Below, in pieces: positions 13,361-31,438 of a stretch of DNA of 64,000 nt (position 1 is the stretch's first letter; each line of letters opens with the position of its first letter). Location of the stretch: positions 8,881,501-8,945,500 of the forward strand of contig NC_056550.1 of the NCBI RefSeq assembly GCF_910596095.1, read 5' to 3'. Below the pieces are notes generated by a model. That model was not told where the DNA came from. It did not search any database and saw only the letters and a program-made list of their open reading frames with translations. The stretch is from Thunnus maccoyii (taxonomy: Eukaryota; Chordata; Actinopteri; Scombriformes; Scombridae). The position numbers and the translations under genes were made by a program.

Positions 13361-13402
13361 AAATGACTGATTTCACTGTGAGGCAGATTCCACTTCAATA
13401 AA
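13351..13402 (+). terminator. mief1: Distal poly(A) signals, + strand
   Basis: Two AATAAA hexamers at 13351-13356 and 13397-13402, opposite the 3' end of the minus-strand protease gene. They could end a long mief1 transcript. Confidence 0.4.
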
Positions 13403-13434
13403 CTCAATCTTTCCACCATTTGACAATCAAAACT

Positions 13435-13440
13435 TTTATT
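13435..13440 (-). terminator. Poly(A) signal of the cathepsin D-type protease gene
   Basis: TTTATT on the plus strand, that is AATAAA on the minus strand, about 600 bp past the protease stop (14037-14039). It is the likely 3' end and implies a 3'UTR of roughly 0.6 kb. Confidence 0.5.
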
Positions 13441-14036
13441 TTGTGAGATAATAAAATTAACATTGCAATATTAAAAAGAAATATCCTGAGATACTTGGAA
13501 TTTTCATGTAAAGTGTAAATGAGGCTTTAATGATGAAATTATTAGACATCGGAAACTAGAAGTGTGGTTCAGATGCTTGAAAAGAAAGGTTACATTCAAA
13601 AATTTGAGGTGTATTTGTAACAAAATTACTTATATTAAACAGCATAAATAGCTCAAATGCATAATTCTGATTGAATATAAAATGTCATTTTAAAGCTCAA
13701 GAATCATAAGCAGCTTCACAGAAGTGCAACAAACTGAAGCTGTCCCTTTGTTCAGTGGCAGAACACATTTGCACTACTTTCTCAATGTGTGATAATGACC
13801 ATTAAATATACAATTCATACTTGAGAAACTTTCCAGTGAGCCAGTTTCTCATGTATATTGTGAGCAGATATGAGACATTTAGGTGGCAGGCCAGGCCTTG
13901 CAGTAACATACAACGACCATAGGATGCGTTTGACTCCAGCAAATCAAATGATGCAAGTTTGACAAAATTTTGCTTTGCTGGGTTTGATATTTAAAGTCAA
14001 GACGTGCAACCAATATCAATAAACAGTGTTCAGTAA

Positions 14037-20395
<6,359 letters not shown>

Positions 20396-20620
20396 CTCTG
20401 TCCTCGAAGAGTAAAAAGACACTTTTAAAATGTTTCCGATTCTAGCAGGCGCTCAAACACAAACCACTATTTCAACTGACGCAGGAGGTTAAATGTGCTT
20501 CGGCAATGTCCGTATTCACTCGGTTTCCCCCCGCTGTGGACGCCTCCGATTGGAGGAAAATAATCAGTCAGGTGTTGTTATTGGTCGAAGCCAATGGCCA
20601 TCATCCGTCATTATAAACCA
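20396..20620 (-). promoter_or_regulatory. Probable promoter of the protease gene
   Basis: Upstream of the minus-strand ATG (20395) the sequence becomes GC-richer. ATTGG motifs at about 20548 and 20580 read as CCAAT boxes on the minus strand. No TATA box was seen, consistent with a housekeeping lysosomal gene. Confidence 0.4.
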
Positions 20621-20837
20621 GTGCACTAGATCTCTGAAGGGTCACGAGTTGTGATGTGGGAGTGAAATGAATGATAAATCGCATACTAACACGCTGTGTA
20701 AATGTTTGCAAACCCAGCTGAGAAAAGGTTTCTCATAATAGAAAACATACTTTAAACAGTTTGTTGAATGCCAGATGTTATATGTCTATATGAAATTCTT
20801 GCAGCCAGAGGAAAGAAAATGCAACTTTTCATTCCAC

Positions 20838-21420
20838 TTGGTCTTGATATTCAGCTGCCCATATGAACATTGACACAGGTTTCGTTTGCTGTAATTATTC
20901 CTGCTCTTCATAGTGACCATTAAAAGATCTCTTCATAATGCACTTTCAATGCAAGTGATGGGGGACGAAATCCACAGATCATATTTTAAGCAAAAATGCA
21001 TTTAAAAGTTGATCTGAAGATAATATGAGGTTTTAGCCATCTGAGTTTGTCAAATAAAGTAGATATCTTACACAGTTACAGTCTTTTTAGTATAAAAATC
21101 CCTCTTTATGTCTCAACAGTGTTTTCCTGTTCAAATGCAGTGGAAGGATCATAACAAAAAGAGTGAACTTGGCTAACAGATATTGACTTAATTTCACTAA
21201 TTTGGAAGACTGAAGCCATATATTAGCTTCAAATAAACTTTTAAATACATTTTTGAACAAGAGGGAGGGCTGTGGATTTTGTCTGCTATCACTTGCATTG
21301 AAAGTGCATGATAAAGGCCAGTATGAACAGGATTACAGCAAGAAAAACATGCCAGTGTTTATTTCAGCACCTGACTGTTGTTTTAAGACAGACATGAAAA
21401 ATTGTGAACCTTTCCTTTGA
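20838..21420. repeat. Palindromic MITE-like teleost repeat, near full length
   Basis: The two ends are imperfect inverted copies. The left arm contains GCACTTTCAATGCAAGTGAT (about 20939), and the right arm its complement ATCACTTGCATTGAAAGTGC (about 21288), with matching ATCCACAG / CTGTGGAT inside. The middle is AT-rich and non-coding. Related fragments occur at 4797, about 14260 and 16080. Confidence 0.7.
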
Positions 21421-22600
21421 TATTAAAATTGCATGTTATTGGGCCTTGAAAGAAACAGATCGTTTTTTAAAAAAAAAAAAAAAAGTTCAATATCGATGCA
21501 ACAGAGGCCAAGTTTTTATTTTAAGTCCCATCATAGTCAAGCTGTAAAAGTACTGGACCCTACACTTCCCATAATGCAGCTCACTAACAAAGACTTTCTG
21601 TTAAAAAAAGTTATCTCCAATCCCAAACTGAGATAAGCCTGATGACATCACAAGGGTTATTTTCTCAGACTTTACAAAGTTCCTCAAGGGTGCTTGAGCC
21701 TGATGTGGGACCATTGCTACATGTCATACCTCCTCCGTCTCTCCTCATTCCCTGTCACCATCCACTATTGAAATGAAGGCATCAAACAAACAAAAAAAAA
21801 AAATATATAAATTCACCTTTGAATTAAGACATTATAGCTTATGAGCTGGTGGAATTACTTTCTTAAGGCCTCAGTAATAACATGCAAGTATAAGTGACAA
21901 TATAAGAGCTTTAAATCAAAACACTATCCAACAAACTGCTTCTTCTGATCATGACAAAGCATGAGGGCAGATAAGATTACAAAACAGTCACTCACCTGGC
22001 CTGTCGGACAAGTTTCAGAAAAAAAAAAAAACCACATAGGAAAACCAACACTCTGACTTACGTACAAAAAGTTCACATTCACAAAACGTCATCCATCATC
22101 ATCAATCAGACTTCAGGCTGTTGACAACAAGAAAAGCTGGTCCCCACAATGAAAACCATTAAACTTTAGAGATGAGACTTGATTTATGGTCAAGTTTATA
22201 GGTTAAGTTTAGTTTGAGTTTACGGTCAGGGTGGATGTTTGGCATGTAGAGGTTATGGTTAAAGTTAGGGTAAGTCTCCAGTTAATTAATGCAAGTGGAT
22301 GCAATATCAAAATGACAAAAACACCTTTGTGTGTGTGTATTTGTCTGAATGACCATGTTGACATATATTGGCGTTCTTTCCACTCCTCTGTTTATGTGTA
22401 TATGGCAAAAAAAGAAAGTCCACCCACACATTTTTTCGTTGTTGTGACGTTGTGAGGAAATCACACACCTTTAGGTCTGTTTAGACTTGATGACAGAGAA
22501 AGAGACAGAGAGAACAAGGACAGAGAGGGAGGAGCAGGCATCTATGGCATCCTGGCCCGACAGGAGTACAGGCCAGGAGTACATGCATGGGAGAAATCTT
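21421..22600. other. Intergenic DNA upstream of the APOL-like gene
   Basis: Contains A-runs at about 21468-21484 and 22018-22031. A purine-rich GAGACAGAGAGA stretch at 22497-22535 probably falls in or near the 5'UTR of the next gene. No coding signal was found. Confidence 0.5.
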
Positions 22601-22673
22601 GAGCTACTTCTTTTATTGGATCCATAATCGAAGATAAAACATTACAGTTACATAGAGTGGACTAAACTGGACC

Positions 22674-25600
22674 ATGACGGTAAGAGCCAACTCTTTCTAT
22701 TGTATATGAATACTCAAATATATGTTTTAGAAGAGAGCTGGGCCAAAGGTTGGATGATTCTGGTTTTGTCACCTTCTTGTACGTTCTCCCACCAGTCTCA
22801 TTCAGAGATTCAGGCACATGCTAGTGTGGCACCTCACATGTGATTTACATGTACCACCAATTCACTGAAAAGATGACCTGAACACATTTCATATTACAAC
22901 TGAAACTCTATGTTATTAGATTACACAATAAATCATCCAGTAAGCTAAGTAAGCTTAAATAGCAGCAAGTGGGTACAATCAGAGCACCTCAGAAGACTCT
23001 AAGCAGACATACAGTTTAATGGGAGAGACCAGTGATAATGAGTTTGCTTGAAAAGCTTAAAATGTCTTGCTATCATACTCCAACAACTGTTCAAATATTG
23101 TTCTGATAAAATATTTTAGCCTATAATTGACTATAAACATATGTTATAAACACAATTTGTGTCTAATGAATTATGCTGAGGAGTTCTGTATTATTATTGC
23201 GAGGGGTTTTACCAGTTCATGCACGTGCATGAGGAAGATTTTTGCAAACAATGCTGATCTCTCCTCAACTGGTTTCTCATTCAATTTTCTCAATACATTT
23301 CAATTATATTTCTTTTTTGGATTTGATAATTTAATTGCGTGTTGCAACACCAGTTTAACTTGTCTTCCAACAGCAGATGAAAAAAAAATTGATTTACTGT
23401 CTTGCAGTAAGTCACTGTTGACATGCATTCATCTATTCCCTTCAAAGTCATGATTTACTGGTTATAAACTTAGCCGGTAGTGCATATTTTCTTTTATTAT
23501 TTTATGCTTTAGTTTTGCATTGCCCTGGCTTTACAGAATAGTTTAAACTAATGAAAACTGCACTTTTGCATTATCTGAGGTAAACTGTAATGCAAACTGG
23601 TAAAGCACATGGATTACTCTATTTCTATTTGAGTGTCCCAGTCAGCCATAACAGTGTGACAGCGAGCCAGCATGCACAATACCTGGAAGCAGCTAATTGA
23701 ATTAATTTGATTATTTACATCTGTGCTTTTCCTGCTGTGACATGTCAAAATGTCTTCACTGAAAAAGGCCTTGTTGTTATTTATTGACACATGGTGCTAA
23801 ACTTGTCCATACACAAATTTTCACATGTGTTTACCACTAAAAGTAAGGTAAGCCAGTCTAGATTACTAACAAAGCCAGAAAGGTACAGCTTCACAAGAGT
23901 GGTAACATGCACCGTTAAAACACTATATCAACTGATATGATTCAGGCTTTAAGGTGGGTTCTGCTTTAATTTCTAAAAAGCATGAGGCCCCTGTGTCAAA
24001 ATCTGTTTGTCTATCTGATTTTTGAGTTGTGGATGAAGCAGACATACAGCAGATTTTCATGAATGATAACACACACTTCTCCACTACACCCCTGCATTCC
24101 TGTTTGGAGATACAGGAACCAAACTGTCAGTCAGACAAGAAAAAAACCTGAAAGGTTGCAGGTAGATCACAGATAACAAGAGCGTTTCTGGTAACATGTC
24201 TTTATGTAACCATATACAATGTAAAGGATAGCACAAAGTTATTATGATTATGGGAATAGTGGTAACAGGCTGCAGTGCAATTGTAGCAATACCTCTTAGA
24301 CTGATAGTTCTAATAGTAGAGAATTCATTCCTGTCATTATATAACACCACAGCTGCCCAAACCCCCAAGGACAAAGCACATGATGACGTCTGCTATCAGC
24401 TCCTGTGACATCCCACAGTCCATCTATGAAGACCCGGATGTGGCGGTAAAAACTAATAATAGACTTTGGTATTTGCATGCCATCATGTTTTACCATCTTT
24501 AGAGGAACTAAAGATCCTGAGACTTACCTGTAATTTACCTGATGTTTTTCCTCTTTCAGTGCTTTTTGGCATAGAGTTGACGGGCTCCCTTTAAACCCTT
24601 TATTGCTGTTATTGAGCTGTTTACATATGCTTCTAATACAATAGTTGCAGGTCACATGCATTATTAACAATGTTCATTCAACTTCTGTTTTTTTTCCCAG
24701 CTTGCTCTCACAGATGGAAGCCAGTCAGAGGTTAAAGTTAAGCCTGTACCTCGTCCCAGGTCTACGTTAAAACCAAATGTCCAGAGTAACAACAACAACA
24801 AGACTGTTGACTCTGTAGATGAATCTAGCAATGCAGCGGTGAGTTGAACAGTTGTTTGACAAGGTTTTGAAACCTGGTTAACTCATGATAGCATGTATTA
24901 ATAAGCAATTTCCATGTCCATTTATGATCAGAGTTCCCAAAATAATGAACACCCTGCAGACAGTAAGAGGCCTCGTCCTGTTCGTCCTCCTCCTAAGCCA
25001 CCAATCAACAAATGTGTGACCTTCAGTAAACCCACAGCAGCAGTCAACAGAAGTAGTTCATATTATACGACTTCAAATACTGAGCCAACTGTGATGGTAT
25101 ACGATATTTTAATCAAAATAATGAGCTTAATTTTATTCTTTTAATGATTGCTACGTGTGTTATTATTATGAATATTACACCTCTTAAAGGCATAGTTTGA
25201 CATTTTGGGAAATATGGTTATTCGCTTTCTTGCCAAGAGCTGGATGAGAAGATTGATACAATTTTATGTTTTGAAGTCTTGTCATCACTGTGGGGTTGCC
25301 AGGAAACCAGCAGATACAGGAAGTTAAACAAACAATGTATAACATGTTGATCAGAGCTTTAGAGGTGTGGGATTTTGTTATCTTTGGAGTAAGTCAGGTG
25401 AGCTGTAAGATAAACTAACCAGCCACTGGCTGAAGCTTCATATTTAACATATGAAAGCAGAATTGATCTTCTCACCTAACCATGCAAGAAAGCAAATAAG
25501 CATATTTCACCAAATCTCAAACTATTCCTTTAAAACCTTTGCTTGCATCATAATGGTTTTTAACAATAGAAATATGTTTTATGAAATAATGGCCAATGAC

Positions 25601-27945
25601 GTACAAAATTTACATAGAATATTTTTTAACTTTTTCCAACTTAATGTGTTGATTATCAACATTAATGATACTTACTTCCTCCTTAATTTCTCTAGCCTTC
25701 AGTGGTTACTGAGAAAATACAACTTCCTCCTCCTCCTCCTCCTACTCGCCCTCGGCCTGAACGCCCCCCTCCTCCCTCCATCTATGGTGATAGAAAAACT
25801 TCTGCAATCCTGGTAAAATCCAAGGTAAGGGCTGACGTGTTTCATTTTTTCACTTCCTCTTAAGATTTCTCCAACACATGTCAGACTCCTCTGAGACACA
25901 TCTGAATGTGAATGACAGTCATTTCTGAGTTGAATCAGAAACCTTATACAATAGGGGACGTATGGTGCAATGGTAAATTACCTCTAAATTACATTAGAGT
26001 TTTAGTCAAACCTTTGGTTGTTATTTCTATTATCAGTCCAACTCATCAATCAACAGCATGAATGCTCAGCAACCTGTTATAGGAAATAGAAATGTTAGAA
26101 TACACTCATTGTTTTGATATGCTCAATTGCATTACTCAACCATAGTGTCACAAAGTGAATGTCTATGATTTTCAGTCCGCAGACACTGACAGACCTGCAG
26201 TACCGCCTCACCTTTCTCAACTCAGGCAGTCCACCCTCCCTTCCTCTGCCTCAGCTTGTGAAACATCGCCTACACAGGTATGACAGATGATGAATCATGC
26301 TTGGACAGGTACCAAAATAGCAACAAAACGTCTGTATCATGTGTGTTTGTCATGCCGTCATGGAAAATCATATATGTAAGACTTCACTCTTTTTTCATGC
26401 ATTTAATACAGTTAAGTCAACAGGGAGCGCAGATTTTGGCAGGGCCCGCCCATGAGTTTTTGGAGCCATAAACAGACTTTGACCAATCACCCCTACCCCA
26501 AATTTCTCCACTATCAAGTGAGGCTAGAGGAGCTTTAATAACCTGAACAGTCTGGAGGATCTGAAGAAACTGCAAGCAGCCACAACACATTCATGTTCAG
26601 TTTATTTACTGGTGAAATGTCACAACATCACATGAGAAATGGCACCAGCTTCGATCAACCTATTAGAGGGCAGACTAGTACGTGTGTGTGTGTGTGTGTG
26701 TGTGAAGCAGAGAAATTGAGGAAATTGAGTCTAACATGACATGCCTCACATGAGTATGTGTGATGTTGTAGCTGTCAAACTATCACTGGCAATTCACAAT
26801 TTGTTTGAAAAGAATCATATGTGGCCCCTATATTCTCATCTGAAGGTTTTCAGGCAAGTCATTAGAAAGAATGATTTGCTCTGATTATCAACTTGATAAA
26901 CAGGTCCGCCGTGTTCCTAGAATGCCCAAGTCTCCTATGCACCAATATTGTGAAAAGTTCAGCCTTTTAGCACATAGCACCTTATTCTGCACAGCAGTTT
27001 ACTTATCTCTATTGCATTTTCATGACATTGTATGACTTATAATTCATGACCTTTTGAAAAATGATGATATGATTGTTTTTCTAGACACACAGTATTAAAG
27101 ATCACCTCCAGACATGTTTTTAAATGTTTGTTTTTTTTAATTTGTCTGACATGGTTTTTCCACAAAAAGTTAAATTAACTTGTTAAAAAAAAATCTTAAA
27201 ATTATGTGTTGTGTATCAATTAATACATAAAATTGCTCATTTTTAAAGTTCAACTGCTAGACACAAGCTGCCTCCTTAATTGTCAGTGTTTGTTCACTGG
27301 AGGCTTCAAATTCCCACATCACAATTGTATAAGTTTCATACTGGACCACAACCAGCTTCAAAGTAGTTGTGATGTCACAAATCATTCTCATAGGCCTTAA
27401 AATCAGATTTAAGGAGAGCACAGAGGAACTTTCTGCCTTTAGCAGATGAATGTAAAAACAGCCTTCTAGTGTCAAACTTTGCACACACATCATTCTGTTG
27501 TGACGCTCAAACATCTAACTGTGGGAACAAGAAGAAAAACATTTTTGACGGGAGTTGCACTGAAAATTTACAGACAATGTAAATGATCATACCAGAGAAT
27601 AACATCTAGATTAAATGAAAATGACTGTTTTTTGGTTTATTGTCAGGAAGAAACATCCAACAAACCATTAATTTACTGCTCATTCATCAGAAACCATTGG
27701 TGTCAATATTAGTATCTTGTAGAGAAAAGCAAATGTATTGAGCAATAAAGTGAAGCAACAAATTCATCTTGTTTGTCTATAATAGACCAGACCACCACCA
27801 CCCTCATTCAACCCACCACCCCCACCTGTCATTATCAGGACACCATCGGAGTCAGTGTACAGTGAGATAGAGTATCCTTCCTACCTGGACATTCTGCCAG
27901 AGGATGATGATAAGACGGTGAGAGAGACAGATACAAAAGCACACG

Positions 27946-28002
<57 letters not shown>

Positions 28003-29867
28003 GCACACACACACACACATACTCAGAATATACTCTAAACTTCACATGTTGACTAGTTGGTATAATTATTTAATTATTAGAATACTTCTAGGCATATGTG
28101 GTTTAGATTTTAGAGATAAGGAGTTTAAAAACTGAGTAGATTATATGTCTGTAGATTTAGGCAATAGGGTGCATTATTTGATTTCTGATATCTATCATGA
28201 TCTATTTCTATGAAACAGTACCAGAAACGAGGGAGGTCAACACTTCGCTCTGAAGAATACCAAAGACGCTGTTCCTCTTCACGTCAACAGACCACAGAGG
28301 ACACAGAGGTAAACCTTACCTGAACTAAATGGTTCACTTGCCCTGCTCCTTTACCAACAAACACCATTGAGCACCATTTGATTTAGTACCAACCAGCTAG
28401 AAGTCAGAGAGTGATATCAAAACCGTCATGAATAAAATCTACTCTACTCTCTTTTTCTCAGGAGATGAATGGGATGTTGAGATGGTTGAAAAAAGTGTCA
28501 AGTAAGTATTAAATGTCTTCTGCTAGATAGATATTGAAAACTAAACAAGGAAAGAAGCATCAAACTTTTCCTTTTTCATTCTTATTATACTGACTGCCAA
28601 TTTTGTGTATTAATTCATTTTAAAAGAAATGTGAAAAAAACATGTCAGTGTCCTCAATAACAAAGAAGATCAAAGTGTACAATATCTAATCTGTCTCTGT
28701 GCTGACATTTCAACAGAATCTGATTACATGGCTCCATCATTGTTTGGTCTCAGTATAGAGGAGGAAATCAGGTAACAAACTGTCATGTGAATTCCTACTT
28801 GGGAACTGGCAATGTCATTTTGGCTCCATTAGTTTTGTGTTATTATATCTCTATTTCTTTTTAAAGTGTAATTCATACCTTTTCATAGCAAATATACCTA
28901 AGAATATGCAGGTTTGATGTGGAACTAGATGCGTCATTTTCTGGTGAACACTTCTAAATACATAATTACAACATGAACTTCTGTGTAACAGCTTATATAT
29001 GACAATAGAAGTTAATGGGTTAAACTATTTCAGAATTAATATGAAGTTGAACAAAAGCTAGATTTAGCGCTAGATCAAGAAACAGACTTTTGTTAAGCCT
29101 TTTCTGTTACTTTCCTATGCAGGTCATTTAATCAGAGAGCCATGAATGTGAAACAGGCCCTGCATCTCTACAACCTCCTCATGATGAAACGCAATGAAAT
29201 CCTGCGGGTCAAGATCTCAGAGTTTACTTCCATCTCAGACAACCTGGACAAGGTGCAGAAGAAGAGCAAAACCATGGGTATTGCTGGAGGCACCACAGGT
29301 GCTGTGGGAGGGGTGACTGCAGTGGTGGGTATTGCCTTAGCTCCTGTGACCATGGGTGCCTCACTGATTGCCACAGCTGTTGGTGCAGGTATGGTGGCGT
29401 CCGCTGGGGGCATGGGCGCCCACGCTGCCAAGGCCAATAACAACACTGCGAATAGGACAACAGTTGAGAAACTAGTCAATGACTACATGGCAAATATTGT
29501 TGACATGGAACGCTGTCTGGATTTTATCCTTTCTGGGATGAATGAGCTGCGAAGGCATGACCTTGCCAGGTTACAGAGGGCAGGAGCCCAGCCTGACGCA
29601 CTGAAGATAGCACATCTGTCACAGTCTGTGTTTAGGAGTAGCATGAACAATGGTGGGAGGACTTCTGTTGCACACACAGCTGGGATGTCATCTCAGAGAC
29701 TGCTTCAGGCATTTGCTAAGGAAATGGATCTGTATTTTAAAGTAAAGGATGATCAAAAGCTGAGGCAGTCCAATAAGAGCAAGTTTTCAGGTAGAGTTCG
29801 CCTGCTGGCTCAAAATCTGCAGGATGAACTAGATCACCTGAATTGTATGTGGGAAATGTTTTCTTGA
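22674..29867 (+). CDS. Apolipoprotein L-domain protein with proline-rich N-terminus
   Basis: Eleven coding exons: 22674-22679, 24353-24445, 24701-24838, 24932-25096, 25696-25824, 26176-26277, 27786-27917, 28219-28308, 28462-28501, 28717-28771, 29123-29867; 564 aa, all GT-AG. Residues 1-316 are proline-rich with SH3-type patches (RPRPVRPPPKPP, RPRPERPPPP, RPPPPSFNPPPPP) and tyrosines in acidic context (SIYEDPD, SVYSEIEYPSY). Residues about 324-564 are the APOL domain: amphipathic helices around a Gly/Ala-rich hydrophobic hairpin at about 368-419 (MGIAGGTTGAVGGVTAVVG and on), as in APOL family channel or membrane-insertion regions. No signal peptide, so probably intracellular, unlike APOL1. The first exon supplies only Met-Thr; an alternative start is ATG 24380. 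Donors at 22680 and 24446 (GTAAAA) are the least certain. Function is unknown to me; an adaptor or membrane-remodelling role is inference. Confidence 0.8.
22680..24352 (+). other. First intron of the APOL-like gene
   Basis: 1.7 kb of AT-rich non-coding DNA. I see no repeat family or exon-like block in it. Confidence 0.5.
25187..25535. repeat. Palindromic teleost repeat in APOL-like intron 4
   Basis: Left end TAAAGGCATAGTTTGACATT and right end CTCAAACTATTCCTTTA are inverted copies, as are the adjoining GCTTTCTTGCCAAGAG and GCAAGAAAGCAAATAAG stretches. A related palindromic copy is at about 56725-56960. It is a MITE-like structure without coding capacity. Confidence 0.7.
26278..27785 (+). other. 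Intron 6 of the APOL-like gene
   Basis: 1.5 kb without coding signal, holding a GT microsatellite at 26681-26704. Confidence 0.5.
26681..26704. repeat. (GT)n microsatellite
   Basis: Twelve GT units inside intron 6 of the APOL-like gene. Confidence 0.95.
27942..28019. repeat. (CG)n(CA)n microsatellite
   Basis: A short GCGCGCGC tract runs into about 30 CA units, starting 25 bp past the donor of APOL-like exon 7. Alternating purine-pyrimidine of this kind can adopt Z-DNA. Confidence 0.95.
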
Positions 29868-29883
29868 GAGAGACAACTCTGTG

Positions 29884-29902
29884 TTTGTGTGTGTGTATCC
29901 TA

Positions 29903-29940
<38 letters not shown>
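29884..29940. repeat. (GT)n(GA)n microsatellite in the APOL-like 3'UTR
   Basis: Interrupted GT units followed by GA units, starting 17 bp past the stop codon. Confidence 0.95.
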
Positions 29941-29941
<1 letters not shown>

Positions 29942-30072
29942 TGCATCAGAATTAAAAGCCTTATTTAACATGTGTTCTGATTTAAAAGAAATGCTATAAC
30001 TGTAAAACCTATTCTGTTGTCTATGTCTGATTGACTAAAGCCAGTATTTAAGGGTAGTTCAGTCATTATTGT

Positions 30073-30078
30073 AATAAA
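30073..30078 (+). terminator. Poly(A) signal of the APOL-like gene
   Basis: AATAAA about 205 bp past the APOL-like stop and only about 210 bp upstream of the atf4 TATA-like box. Confidence 0.6.
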
Positions 30079-30219
30079 GAGAACTAATGGAAATTATTCT
30101 CATAAGTCAAATAATCTTGTATTAATAATAAAAACAATACTGCGTCACTTTGTAAAGTCTAGTACCAGTGATTACTTTTTAGGATGACAGTAAACATGCG
30201 TGGAAAGTGGCATAGTCGC

Positions 30220-30310
30220 AAACCTAGGCGGAGTGATATTATGACCACTGCGGAAGGATACCTCCTGTTCTATCTTTGGCTCTATAATAGCACCGCGCCA
30301 CACCACACGC
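30220..30310 (+). promoter_or_regulatory. atf4: Probable atf4 core promoter
   Basis: A TATA-like TATAATAG lies at 30283-30290, with a GCGGAAGG (ETS-like) motif at about 30250. Together with the uORF positions this places transcription start near 30310-30320 and exon 1 end at 30464. Confidence 0.5.
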
Positions 30311-30370
30311 CATTTTCCATCCCAAGGAAACGAAGGAACAGCATTGTCGGAGATCGCACTTTTTGCCGAA

Positions 30371-30382
30371 ATGGCAGTGTAG
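30371..30382 (+). CDS. atf4 uORF1 (3 codons)
   Basis: ATG at 30371 with G at -3 and G at +4, followed by two sense codons and TAG: a Met-Ala-Val peptide. A three-residue positive-acting uORF1 is the hallmark of vertebrate ATF4 mRNAs, letting ribosomes resume scanning. Its stop lies 77 nt before the uORF2 ATG in the same exon; the mammalian spacing is similar. Confidence 0.85.
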   Translation: MAV

Positions 30383-30459
30383 ACGCGTGCAGCGACCTAG
30401 CAGCAGCCAACAAAACAGTGCATCCAACCAGTGCACTGAGTCACTTCTACTTCAGCAAC

Positions 30460-31438
30460 ATGTCGTAAGTATTATTTTTGTAACATATGGTCAATGACAG
30501 CTGCCCGGCCTATAGCGGTGGTTAAACCAGACCTTAAATAAATTCCAGTTATTTAGTTTTACCGTTTACATTTCATTTTAAAAACACAGAGTGGGATAGT
30601 TATAATTTAATACAATTAAGCTTTTTAGCGGTAGTTTGTATAAAAAGGATTAACCATCTAGATGACGCAACACCAGACACTAAAGTGAAATGTTACACTT
30701 TCTTATTGGCTCTAATGTCTTCGCTACATTGTATCAGTCTAATCGTCGAGAACAGATTTGCTACATTTGTATCAAACTCAGTTGTTATCGCGATCAAGTG
30801 CCAACGTGGCAGTGAAGAAAATGGCTCGTTTCCTCTTTTGTGTCAAAATGGCGGCTTACTGTGGGCGGATGGAGAACAAAAATGTGGCTGTGTTTTAGTG
30901 AGGGAGGGCGGTGGACCGTATGACCCCATTGGCAAACACACTGACGTCAGAGTCACAAGACTCGTAGCTGGGTTGAAACACATGATGTGTTGCAGGTGCA
31001 TTGCAGTGATGGGGGCAGTGTTGCGCTAAAATGTGAGCGGTTTTACCGTGTGACATCAGAATCATTATTTTCATACCCACACTACTGTTTTGTGCAGTGA
31101 CATCACTAGTGTTGACAGTTTGAAGTCTACATCTTCCAGCCTTTTTCATCTTTATCAGCTTTTTTTAGGGTTTTATCTACTACAATAGATTTTTCTTAGT
31201 ATTGATGATCAAATTTTTAACACAAATGTTTTCTTTTCCCCCTGTCCTCAGGTCCTACGTGGAAACCCTCAGCACTGCTGCATTCGACAGCATAAAAGAG
31301 TTCGACGCTTTCCTAGCATCGTCACACACTCCATTTGTGACCAACAACAGCCACTATGACCATGATGATGACAAACTCACAGTTTGGCCTGGAAGACATG
31401 GAGGCCCTTCTCTGGGAGCCTTCCTCTCCCATGGCTGA
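30460..31438 (+). CDS. atf4 uORF2 (inhibitory, overlapping, spliced)
   Basis: Begins at ATG 30460, five nucleotides before the exon 1 donor (30465), and continues in exon 2 from 31252 to a TGA at 31436-31438: 63 aa after splicing. It overlaps the first 83 nt of the main ORF in another frame, which as I recall is the overlap reported for mammalian ATF4. Initiation here prevents ATF4 synthesis when eIF2-GTP is plentiful; delayed reinitiation under stress bypasses it. The start codon is almost at the splice junction, so exon 1/2 splicing decides whether the uORF exists as such. Confidence 0.85.
30942..30949. promoter_or_regulatory. atf4: Palindromic CRE/ATF site in atf4 intron 1
   Basis: A perfect TGACGTCA sits in the 0.8 kb first intron. 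It is the consensus for CREB/ATF dimers. Intron location near the promoter makes regulation of atf4 possible; binding is not shown. Confidence 0.4.

Noticed and set aside
23127-23453. 108-aa plus-strand frame in APOL-like intron 1
   Set aside because: AT-rich chance frame without acceptor/donor pair or recognisable motif.
29168-29479. Minus-strand 103-aa frame opposite the APOL domain
   Set aside because: Shadow of the Gly/Ala-rich APOL hairpin codons.
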